Positions 16,917-24,402 of a stretch of 64,000 nucleotides of DNA are shown here, in pieces (positions within the stretch are counted from its first letter, which is position 1; each line of letters starts with the position of its first letter). The translations under genes were made by a program, and so were the position numbers. This DNA is from JAXGMV01 sp040772085. Lineage in GTDB: Bacteria > Chloroflexota > Anaerolineae > Anaerolineales > Anaerolineaceae. The notes under the pieces were generated by a model. It had not been told where the DNA came from and searched no databases. It worked only from the letters and a program-made list of their open reading frames with translations. Where the stretch lies: the NCBI GenBank assembly GCA_040772085.1, contig JAXGYU010000001.1, positions 2,356,001-2,420,000 of the forward strand, written 5' to 3'.

Positions 16917-19637
16917 TTAGAGTGCCTTGAGGCCTTTCAGAACCTTCTCGGGATAGGCAGGCAGATGGCGGATGCGGACACCCGTCGCGTTGTATATGGC
17001 GTTGATGACTGCCACATGCGGTGAGGTGAGCGGCAATTCGCCGACACCGCCCGCGCCGAAGGGACCGTACTCGCGAGGATTCTCGAAGTAGTGGATATCG
17101 ATTTTGTCCGGGATATCCTTGGCATACGGGATGCCAGCGCCCAGCATGGTGCTGTGCTTCTCGATATCCTCGAAGTCCTCAGAGAGCGCCAGACCGATGC
17201 CCTGAGCAATACCGCCATACATCTGACCGTCAACGACCAGCTTGTTGTTGATCTTGCCAATGTCTGCCATGGCAGTGATGCCCTCAACCGTGGTCTTGCC
17301 GGTAGCGGTATCGACTGCCACCTCAGCCATAAAGGCACCGTACATATAAACGGTGAAGGGGTTACCCTGACCGTTCTCATCGCAGTTCGACGCCGTCGAA
17401 GCGGTCCATTTGCCCTCATACTTCAGAGGTAAACCATCTGCGACCATCTCATCGTAGCTGCGGATGCTGCCATCATCTTTCTTCATGGCTTTGACCAATT
17501 GTTCACAACCGTTGACGATCGCGTTACCGATCATCACCTGGCTGCGGCTGCCGCCCGAGGGGCCGCCGTTCGGGGCGTTGCCAGTGTCATTCAACGCCAG
17601 TTTGATCTTGTCTGGCGCGATGCCTACCGGCATCAATGCTTCGTGGGCTGTGCCAAGCACGCCCATGTCAGCGCCCTGACCGTGATCCTGCCATGTCGCG
17701 TAGACCGTCACACCTTCCTTGGTCAGTTCGACATCCGCCTGTGCGGAATCGACGCCGTCCAGACCGCAGCCATAGAGGCCAATGGTGACGCCAACGCCCT
17801 TCTTGACTGCGGGCGTAGATTCGCGCGCGGCTTTCTCTTTGGCTTCCTTGTAAAGCGGGCGCAGTTTATCCAGCATTTCGGGGAAAGAGAACACTTCCGG
17901 CGTCTGACCGGTGGGGGTGGTGGAACCCGGACGATAGACGTTGATGTAGCGCAGTTCCAATGGATCCATGCCCATCTTCTCAGCCAGTTCGTCCATCAGG
18001 CTTTCTGATGCCAGGAATGACTGCGGCGAGCCATAGGCGCGGAACGCCGAACCCCAGGCATGATTGGTACAAACTGTCCGGCCAAGGCCGCGGATAGCGG
18101 GGATATTGTAGCCGGCTCCGATGTACTGATTTCCGCGCAGGGTCAGCAGATCACCGAACTCAGAATAGGGGCCGTGGTCAACGAGGAAATCGTGCTCCAT
18201 CGCCAGCAGCTTGCCGTCTTTGTCGGCTGCCAGTTTGATGTCCAGGAAGAAGGGTGAGCGCTTGCCGGTGTATTGCATGTACTGCTTGTAGTCATATTCC
18301 AGGTATACCGGTCTTCCGGTCGCGATGCAGGCAGCGCCAAGCAGTGCTTCCATCGTCGGGCTGAATTTATAGCCGAATGTGCCGCCGGCCGGGTTCTGGA
18401 TCAGGCGCAGTTTGTCTGGTTCCAGTCCAAGTCCGGGGGCAATCATGAACAGGTGCAGATAGAGGCCGATACTCTTGGAGTGGATCGTCACCCGGCCTTC
18501 CTCATCATAATATGCGAAGCCGATATCCGACTCAATGGTGAGGTGCGGTTGTCGTTGCAGATAGTAGCTGCCTTCGACGACGTACGCGGCATTCTCGAAG
18601 ATGGGTTTGGTATCTGGTCCTTTGACGGTCTTCTGCTCAAAGTAAACGTTCGGTGTGCCGGGGTGGATCTCGATCGCATCTTCCGCGCTGGCGGCTTTGG
18701 CGTTCATGTAAGCCGGCAGGACTTCAAGTTCGACCTTCACTTTTTCAGCGGCTGCGCGTGCTTGTTCGATCGTATCAGCCGCGACAATGGCGATGGCGTC
18801 ACCATACTGGAAAACCTTGGTATCGCACAAGATCGGGCGATCCCAGCCATCACCCTTGTTGGAGGGGAAGGTGATCAGACCGGTGATGCGGTTCTTGCCT
18901 TTGACATCCTTATGCGTGATGACCTTGAAGACGCCGGGCATCGCTTCGGCTTCTGACGTGTCGATCGAGAGGATGTTGGCATGTGAGACTTTGGCTTGCA
19001 CCAGGGCGAGCTGCAGCGTGCCGGGAGGCATCTTCAGGCCGAGGTCCTGACCATAATCGATGGTGCCGGTGACTTTGGCAACCGCGGTCGGGCGCGGAAT
19101 CTTGCCGCCCCAGATGCGGCCGTCAGCGGGCAGCTTGAATTCCAGTTCTTCCCGTGCCATCTCACCACGCAGCACTTTGGCAGCATCCATGATGCCGTCA
19201 ACGATCGGCTTGTAGCCGGTACAGCGGCAGGCATTGTGATGCTGTGTCAGCCAGTGGCGAACTTCCTCGCGGGTCGGGCTCGGGTTCTGATCGAGCAGTG
19301 CTTTGGCGGAGACCACCATACCAGGCGTGCAGAAACCGCACTGGGCAGCGCCGTGCGCGGCGAACGCGAGCTGGATGGGATGCATCTTCTCCGGTGATCC
19401 GATGCCTTCAACCGTGATGACTTCAGAATTTTCCGGGACTCGTGACATTTTGGTCACGCAGGCGAGCACAAGTTTGCCATTGAGTATGACGGAGCAGGCG
19501 CCGCAATGACCTGTGTTACAGGAGACTTTTGTTCCGGTCAGATAAAGCTGCCTGCGTAATACATCCGCTAGGCTGGCTGCCGGATCGACGACAAGTGTTT
19601 TCGGAACCCCATTGATCAACAGATGTTTCTTATCCAT
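16917..19637 (-). CDS. mop: Molybdenum aldehyde oxidoreductase (Mop-type)
   Basis: This is a 906-residue single-chain molybdenum hydroxylase of the xanthine oxidase family, nearly the same length as Desulfovibrio gigas Mop. The plant-type [2Fe-2S] domain (CNTGHCGACSVI, residues about 40-50) is followed by the helical [2Fe-2S] domain (CGFCTPG and CRCTGY, about 100-140). The molybdopterin-binding part follows directly with no FAD domain, as in Mop. The catalytic Glu is at residue 867 in GAGGVGELP. It is expected to oxidise aldehydes to acids with water, passing electrons through Fe-S clusters to an acceptor such as a flavodoxin or the neighbouring flavoprotein. GGGAGG precedes the ATG, and a strong promoter lies at 19713-19740. 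It heads the minus-strand maturation operon and is divergent from the PadR gene. Confidence 0.93.
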   Translation of the reverse strand: MDKKHLLINGVPKTLVVDPAASLADVLRRQLYLTGTKVSCNTGHCGACSVILNGKLVLACVTKMSRVPENSEVITVEGIGSPEKMHPIQLAFAAHGAAQCGFCTPGMVVSAKALLDQNPSPTREEVRHWLTQHHNACRCTGYKPIVDGIMDAAKVLRGEMAREELEFKLPADGRIWGGKIPRPTAVAKVTGTIDYGQDLGLKMPPGTLQLALVQAKVSHANILSIDTSEAEAMPGVFKVITHKDVKGKNRITGLITFPSNKGDGWDRPILCDTKVFQYGDAIAIVAADTIEQARAAAEKVKVELEVLPAYMNAKAASAEDAIEIHPGTPNVYFEQKTVKGPDTKPIFENAAYVVEGSYYLQRQPHLTIESDIGFAYYDEEGRVTIHSKSIGLYLHLFMIAPGLGLEPDKLRLIQNPAGGTFGYKFSPTMEALLGAACIATGRPVYLEYDYKQYMQYTGKRSPFFLDIKLAADKDGKLLAMEHDFLVDHGPYSEFGDLLTLRGNQYIGAGYNIPAIRGLGRTVCTNHAWGSAFRAYGSPQSFLASESLMDELAEKMGMDPLELRYINVYRPGSTTPTGQTPEVFSFPEMLDKLRPLYKEAKEKAARESTPAVKKGVGVTIGLYGCGLDGVDSAQADVELTKEGVTVYATWQDHGQGADMGVLGTAHEALMPVGIAPDKIKLALNDTGNAPNGGPSGGSRSQVMIGNAIVNGCEQLVKAMKKDDGSIRSYDEMVADGLPLKYEGKWTASTASNCDENGQGNPFTVYMYGAFMAEVAVDTATGKTTVEGITAMADIGKINNKLVVDGQMYGGIAQGIGLALSEDFEDIEKHSTMLGAGIPYAKDIPDKIDIHYFENPREYGPFGAGGVGELPLTSPHVAVINAIYNATGVRIRHLPAYPEKVLKGLKAL

Positions 19638-19712
19638 ATAACCTCCCGTGCTATGAAATTGTGTTTTTACAATACTGGATTTGCCTGCTCGGCTACTCTT
19701 CTTCTAGTTAAT

Positions 19713-19740
19713 ATTGTAGCAACGCTTCGATATCTGTCAA
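19713..19740 (-). promoter_or_regulatory. Sigma-70-type promoter for the aldehyde oxidoreductase operon
   Basis: On the minus strand TTGACA (19740-19735), a 16-base spacer and TACAAT (19718-19713) form a near-consensus promoter. The predicted start near 19706 leaves a leader of about 70 bases, which contains a small ATTGT-N6-ACAAT inverted repeat at 19658-19673. Confidence 0.7.
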
Positions 19741-19780
19741 TTAAAAACTGATGTCTATCTTAATAATTTAATGTAATTGG

Positions 19781-19813
19781 TTGTAATGAATACTCATACG
19801 TTGTATACTCATT
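19781..19813 (+). promoter_or_regulatory. PadR promoter with embedded operator-like repeats
   Basis: TTGTAA (19781-19786), a 17-base spacer and TATACT (19804-19809) form a promoter whose predicted start falls on the TTG at 19816. It is filled by repeats: direct copies of ATACTCAT at 19790-19797 and 19805-19812, outer arms AATGA/TCATT (19785-19789, 19809-19813) and an inner ATAC-GTT-GTAT palindrome. This is a plausible PadR autoregulatory site in the divergent promoter region. Confidence 0.55.
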
Positions 19814-19815
19814 AA

Positions 19816-20358
19816 TTGAATATATCCATGTGCCCATTGAAAGCCCAACCATTTTCCGTAGAATACACACTGCTTGGTTTGCTGCAGCCAGAGCCCCTGC
19901 ACGGCTACATGCTCTACAAGGAGTTAACCAGACCAGATGGTATCCGGCTGGTGTGGTACATCAAGCAGTCGCGCATGTACGCGATACTCAAACGACTTGA
20001 GGACCACGGTTACCTAAAGGTTTCAATCATGCCGCAGGACAACCGTCCCGCGCGCAATATTTTCCAATTGACCCTGGCGGGCAAGTCGGCCTTGTTCGAA
20101 TGGCTCGCCAGGCCGGTCGAGACGCCACGACAGATAAGGCAGGAGTTACAACTTAAACTCTACTTCACGATGAGCACAAATCCGGAATTTCATCAGCACC
20201 TGGTTGGGGAGCAGATTAAAGTTTGTGAAAACTGGCTGCGTGCTCAGGTAGAACCTGCTTCGGATACGCCAGACTTTGTCAGCGCTGTCAGGCGTTTCAG
20301 ACACGGGCAGCTTGAGGCGATGATCACCTGGCTGAAATCCATCAAAGATTCACCGTAG
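19816..20358 (+). CDS. PadR-family transcriptional regulator
   Basis: This is a PadR-type repressor of about 180 residues. The N-terminal winged helix shows the family pattern YTLLGLLQPEPLHGYMLYKEL and MYAILKRLEDHGYLKV with the wing at NRPARNIFQLT. The C-terminal half is the dimerising helical domain. The start is either TTG at 19816, where the promoter spacing would make the message leaderless, or ATG at 19828, which is four codons in. There is no clear ribosome site for either. The gene is divergent from the aldehyde oxidoreductase and heads the transporter arm, so it probably controls both. Its effector may be an aldehyde, aromatic acid or metal, but this cannot be read. Confidence 0.85.
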   Translation: MNISMCPLKAQPFSVEYTLLGLLQPEPLHGYMLYKELTRPDGIRLVWYIKQSRMYAILKRLEDHGYLKVSIMPQDNRPARNIFQLTLAGKSALFEWLARPVETPRQIRQELQLKLYFTMSTNPEFHQHLVGEQIKVCENWLRAQVEPASDTPDFVSAVRRFRHGQLEAMITWLKSIKDSP

Positions 20359-20368
20359 AGGAGACCTT

Positions 20369-21466
20369 ATGAAAATCAACAGATTGCTGTTTTTTATTTT
20401 GATAGCCGCGCTCGTCTTCGCAGGCTGCTCACCCAAACCTGCACCAGTCGCAGAGCCAGCGCAAAGCGAATCGATTGTAATCACCGACGCGCTTGGTCGT
20501 GAAGTGACGCTCACGCAGGTTCCAAAGCGCGTGGCGATCGTTGGCCGGGCAAACCTGCTAGTCGCTGACGCCGCCTATCTCTTCCCTGAAGCGAAAGCCA
20601 ATCTGGGGATTCTCGGGAAAACTGGTCAAACGAGTTTTAATTTTCTAGAAATCATTGATCCTGGCTATGCTGACAAACCCAAGTTCGAGAATGAAGTCAG
20701 CGCCGAGCAATTGGCCGGCGTCAAACCGGACCTGGTGATTTTGAAAAGTTATCTGGCCGAGACGATTGGCAAGCCGATTGAAGCAGCAGGTATCCCCGTG
20801 GTCTACATTGACCTCGAGACACCAGAACAATACACCCGTGATATCACCATGCTGGGAAAACTCTTCGGTAATCCTGCCCGCGCGGAAGAGATCAACAAGT
20901 TTTATTCTTCGCGTCATCAAGCAATAAAGGACAAAACCGCCGCATTAAAGCCAGAGGATAAACCGCGCGTGCTGTTGCTTTATTACTCAATCAAAGATGG
21001 CGTGACCGCCTTCAATGTACCACCGATGAACTGGCTGCAAACGACGATGGCGCAGGATGCCGGCGGCGATCCAGTCTGGAAGGACGCATCACTTGGCAAG
21101 GGCTGGACGGTCGTTAACCTGGAGCAGGTGGCAGCCTGGGATCCGGATCAGATCTACATCATCTCCTACAACAAACCGGTCGGCGATGTACTGGCTGAAC
21201 TCAGGATGGATCCGACCTGGCAGGCAATGCGGGCGGTCGAGGACGACCAGTTGTACGGCTTCCCGGTCGACGCGCTGAGCTGGGATCAGGCGGACACGCG
21301 CTGGATCTTGGGCGCGCAATGGCTGGCAACCAAAATCCAGCCGGAATTGTTCAAAGACGTCGATATGAAAGCGGAGGTTTACACCTTCTATAAACAAATG
21401 TATGGCTTGAGTGATGCGGAAATTGAGAGCAGGATCATGCCGCTGATATCAGGAGAGCTCAACTGA
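20369..21466 (+). CDS. FecCD-system ABC transporter substrate-binding lipoprotein
   Basis: This is a 365-residue lipoprotein. The signal peptide ends in the lipobox VFAGC (Cys near residue 20). The mature domain is a class III (helical backbone) binding protein as in BtuF, FhuD and MolA, with ITDALGREVTLTQVPKRVAIVG at its start and conserved DPGYADKPKFENEVSAEQLAGVKPDLVI. It follows the PadR gene by 10 bases and precedes the FecCD permease and ATPase. Binding proteins of this class carry iron-siderophore, haem, cobalamin or, in MolA, molybdate and tungstate. Next to a molybdenum enzyme and its maturation genes, Mo/W or a chelate is the most sensible ligand, but that is inference. Confidence 0.85.
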   Translation: MKINRLLFFILIAALVFAGCSPKPAPVAEPAQSESIVITDALGREVTLTQVPKRVAIVGRANLLVADAAYLFPEAKANLGILGKTGQTSFNFLEIIDPGYADKPKFENEVSAEQLAGVKPDLVILKSYLAETIGKPIEAAGIPVVYIDLETPEQYTRDITMLGKLFGNPARAEEINKFYSSRHQAIKDKTAALKPEDKPRVLLLYYSIKDGVTAFNVPPMNWLQTTMAQDAGGDPVWKDASLGKGWTVVNLEQVAAWDPDQIYIISYNKPVGDVLAELRMDPTWQAMRAVEDDQLYGFPVDALSWDQADTRWILGAQWLATKIQPELFKDVDMKAEVYTFYKQMYGLSDAEIESRIMPLISGELN

Positions 21467-22485
21467 CCGCTCCTGGCGCGACATTCGCTCAGCGCTCAAA
21501 ACGATTCAAGCGGCTGCTGCTTGCCATGCTGCTCGGATTGCTGCTGGTGCTCCTGGTCTCCATCCTCCTCGGGCGTTACCCGCAACCCGGGTTGATCAGC
21601 CCCTCGGAGCTGAGTGAAGATACGCTCGCGCGGCAGTTGACCTTCAACCTGCGCCTGCCGCGGCTGCTGGCAGCCCTGCTGCTCGGCATGACGCTGGCTG
21701 CCTCCGGCTCGGTGTTTCAGACCATCTTTGGCAACCCGCTGGTTGAACCCGGTTTTCTGGGTGTCTCGCAGGGGGCAGCGTTCGGCGCCGCGTTCAGCAT
21801 TATCCTGGTCTCCAACGCGCAATGGGTCGTTCAGCTCTCCGCGACCTTCTTCGCTCTGGCGGGGTTGGCAGCGTCTTATCTGTTGGCGCGTCGGGTGCAG
21901 TTCGGCGGCTGGGTGCTGCGGCTGGTGCTCTCGGGCATCGCGGTCTCGGCAATTTTCTCGGCAGGGTTGGGTCTGCTGAAATTCATGGCTGACCCAATGC
22001 GCCAGTTGCCCGAGATCACCTTCTGGCTGCTGGGCGGGTTGTACAGCGTCACCTGGCAACAGCTTGGCTCTATCGCGATCATTGTCATCCTGATGCTGCT
22101 GCTGATGTACCGCTTCCGCTGGCGTCTGAACCTGCTATCTCTGGATGACGAAACCTCCTTTTCGCTCGGCATCCACCCGGAACGAGAACGCCTGTTTCTG
22201 CTGGTCATCGCCACCACCGCGACCGCGCTGCTGGTCTCGATCAGCGGTATGGTCGGCTGGGTCGGGTTGATCATGCCGCATATTGCCCGGCGTCTGTTCG
22301 GCGCGGACACCAGTTACTCTCTGCCCGGCGCGATGTTGTTGGGCGGCATCTTCACCGTCATCTGTGATGATATGGCAAGGGTGCTGACGGCGGGCGAAAT
22401 CCCGCTGGGCATCTTCACCTCGCTGATCGGCGCCATTGTGTTCATTCTGCTGATGATGAAAAAAGCTGTGAGCGTGGAACGATGA
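21463..22485 (+). CDS. FecCD-family ABC importer permease
   Basis: This is a permease of about 340 residues in the FecCD/BtuC family, with roughly ten membrane helices and the typical LPRLLAALLLGMTLAASGSV segment, VEPGFLGVSQGAAFGAA, and GMVGWVGLIMPHIARRLFGAD near the C-terminus. The first ATG in frame (21526) lies inside the first membrane helix. The coding frame continues upstream through a basic stretch (SKRFKRLLLAM) to a CTG at 21463 that overlaps the previous stop (CTGA) and has AGGAG seven bases before it. A rare CTG start is therefore likely. If ATG is used instead, the protein is 319 residues and lacks its cytoplasmic N-terminus. Works with the flanking lipoprotein and ATPase. Confidence 0.85.
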   Translation: MTAPGATFAQRSKRFKRLLLAMLLGLLLVLLVSILLGRYPQPGLISPSELSEDTLARQLTFNLRLPRLLAALLLGMTLAASGSVFQTIFGNPLVEPGFLGVSQGAAFGAAFSIILVSNAQWVVQLSATFFALAGLAASYLLARRVQFGGWVLRLVLSGIAVSAIFSAGLGLLKFMADPMRQLPEITFWLLGGLYSVTWQQLGSIAIIVILMLLLMYRFRWRLNLLSLDDETSFSLGIHPERERLFLLVIATTATALLVSISGMVGWVGLIMPHIARRLFGADTSYSLPGAMLLGGIFTVICDDMARVLTAGEIPLGIFTSLIGAIVFILLMMKKAVSVER

Positions 22486-23255
22486 GCGGCTGCCTGCTCT
22501 CCTTTCAGGATCTGTCCTTTGCCTATATCAATGGCACGAAAGTGTTTGATTCTCTGACGCTGGACATTCCACAAGGCAGCATCACCGCGATCCTTGGCCC
22601 CAATGGCGCGGGTAAAACGACCTTGCTGCAAACAGCGCTGGGGAGATTGCGCCCGCAAGCCGGCAGCGTCTACGTGCAGGGTCAGCCGATTGAACGCTAT
22701 TCCCGCCGCGAAGCCGGGCAGTTGATGAGTTTGGTGCCGCAGACCGAGCGGGTGCCTTTTGAGTATGACGTTAGGTCGTATGTCATGTTCGGGCGGACGC
22801 CTTACCTGGATCCGCTGGCAATGCCCTGTCAAGCGGATTGGGATATCGCCAATGGCGCGTTGGCGCAGGTTGGCATTGAGCATCTGGCTGATAGGTCGAT
22901 CAACCGGCTAAGCGGGGGCGAGCGGCAGCTGACCCTGCTGGCGCGCGCGCTGGCACAGCAACCCAAAATCCTGCTCATGGACGAGCCCACTTCGCACCTT
23001 GATCTTGCCAACAAGCTGCAACTGATGCAAATCATGACCGGCCTGGTCAGGCAGGGGCTGACGATATTGCTGACCACGCATGAGCCGGATGTCGCGGCCA
23101 GAATCGCCACCCACCTGGTGCTGCTGCGCGGCGGCAAATTGTTGTTTGCCGGCGAAATGTCAGAAGGGTTTACCGCTGAGAATCTGAGTGCCTGCTACGG
23201 CATCCCGATTTCAACGGCCATGCTGGCGGACAGGACCATGGTTGTCTGGGGTTAG
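22482..23255 (+). CDS. FecE/BtuD-type ABC importer ATPase
   Basis: This is a 257-residue ATPase of a FecCD-type importer. Walker A GPNGAGKTT lies near residue 39, followed by the Q-loop VPQTERVPFEYDV, signature LSGGERQL, Walker B ILLMDEPTSHLDLANK and the switch His in LTTHEPD. Its ATG overlaps the permease stop (ATGA). It closes the three-gene importer. The next gene starts five bases after its stop, so the NTPase/MobA fusion is likely co-transcribed. Confidence 0.9.
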   Translation: MSGCLLSFQDLSFAYINGTKVFDSLTLDIPQGSITAILGPNGAGKTTLLQTALGRLRPQAGSVYVQGQPIERYSRREAGQLMSLVPQTERVPFEYDVRSYVMFGRTPYLDPLAMPCQADWDIANGALAQVGIEHLADRSINRLSGGERQLTLLARALAQQPKILLMDEPTSHLDLANKLQLMQIMTGLVRQGLTILLTTHEPDVAARIATHLVLLRGGKLLFAGEMSEGFTAENLSACYGIPISTAMLADRTMVVWG

Positions 23256-23259
23256 CTGG

Positions 23260-24402
23260 ATGACACACACCATTGGCGAAGGGAAGGTGACCGTGATCAC
23301 AGGCGGCAGGAACAGCGGCAAAACTTCCCTGTGCCTGAAGGTCGCTGAGTTTGCCCGCGTTGCCGGCATTAATATGGCCGGCATCATTTCACTTGGCAGA
23401 TTTGAAGCTGGAATCAAAACCGGCATCTTCGCCGAGAACATGAAAACCGGTCAGAGGAAATTGATGGCAAGCCGACTGCCGGAAGAATTGACGGGCTTCG
23501 AGATTGGTCCCTGGCGCTTTGATACGGATGTCTATGAATGGGCCGGCAGCGCATTGGCTGACGCTTCACGATGCCAGTTGCTGCTGATAGATGAACTGGG
23601 TCCGCTCGAATTTGAATCAGGCAAAGCCTGGCAGGCAGGCCTCACGCGACTGCGTGAGTTCAAGTATGACCACGCGCTCGTAGTGGTTCGACCTGAATGC
23701 CTGACGCAATTTACTGAGACAATCCCTTTTCCTGAGGTTATTGACTTAGACAAGATATCAATGAACCCTGGTTGGGATAACGCTTTTCTTACCAATCTCT
23801 TCATTGATTTTATTAAGGAACCGACCGCTGGCATCATCCTGGCAGCCGGCGGTTCAACACGGATGGCGACAAGCGCAAGTAAAGTCTTGCTGGACTGGCA
23901 CGGGGTGCCGCTCATCCAGCATGTCGTGAGAACTGCACTCGACGGTGGGTTGGATCCGGTGATCGTTGTGACAGGCAAGGATCACCAGCGCATCAGCGAA
24001 ATTCTGATCCATGAAGCCGTGCAGGTGATCAATAACGCTGCCTGGCAAACGGGTCAAAGTTCTTCGGTCAGGGCTGGGCTGCAAAGTTTACCTGATGGCA
24101 TCGAGTCGGCCGCTTTTATGCTGGCGGATCAGCCGTTTGTGACCTCATTGCTGTTGGTCGCCTTACAACTGCGGCAACAGGCGGTCGAATTGCCAATCAT
24201 CATTCCTGTCGTCGGAGACAAGCGCTGTAACCCCGTTATCTTTGCTCGTCAGCTCTTCCCTGACTTGCTGCAACTGCAAGGGGACGCGGGCGGGCGGCAA
24301 CTGTTCAATCGCTACCCGTTTGAAGCACTAACATGGTCAGACGAGCGTCTGCCGTTGGATATCGATACTGCGGCTGACTACGAGCGCATCAGGTCACTCT
24401 AA
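23260..24402 (+). CDS. NTPase / MobA-like nucleotidyltransferase fusion (DVU_1551-type)
   Basis: This is a 380-residue two-domain protein. The N-terminal half (about 1-185) is a THEP1-like nucleoside-triphosphatase with Walker A ITGGRNSGKTSL and Walker B LLLIDELGPLEF. The C-terminal half (about 187-380) is a MobA/MocA-type nucleotidyltransferase with GIILAAGGSTRMATSASKVLL, LADQPFVTS near the metal site, and PVVGDKRCNPVIF. MocA-type enzymes attach CMP to molybdopterin to make the dinucleotide cofactor that Mop-type enzymes use, so it probably makes or hands over MCD for the oxidoreductase divergently encoded nearby. The ATG at 23260 fits the domain edge; the frame upstream overlaps the ATPase gene. 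Its stop overlaps that of a convergent hydrolase gene. Confidence 0.85.
   Translation: MTHTIGEGKVTVITGGRNSGKTSLCLKVAEFARVAGINMAGIISLGRFEAGIKTGIFAENMKTGQRKLMASRLPEELTGFEIGPWRFDTDVYEWAGSALADASRCQLLLIDELGPLEFESGKAWQAGLTRLREFKYDHALVVVRPECLTQFTETIPFPEVIDLDKISMNPGWDNAFLTNLFIDFIKEPTAGIILAAGGSTRMATSASKVLLDWHGVPLIQHVVRTALDGGLDPVIVVTGKDHQRISEILIHEAVQVINNAAWQTGQSSSVRAGLQSLPDGIESAAFMLADQPFVTSLLLVALQLRQQAVELPIIIPVVGDKRCNPVIFARQLFPDLLQLQGDAGGRQLFNRYPFEALTWSDERLPLDIDTAADYERIRSL

Noticed and set aside
19638..19712. Molybdenum-cofactor riboswitch in the Mop leader
   Set aside because: The leader of about 70 bases is too short and lacks the stacked helices of the moco RNA family.
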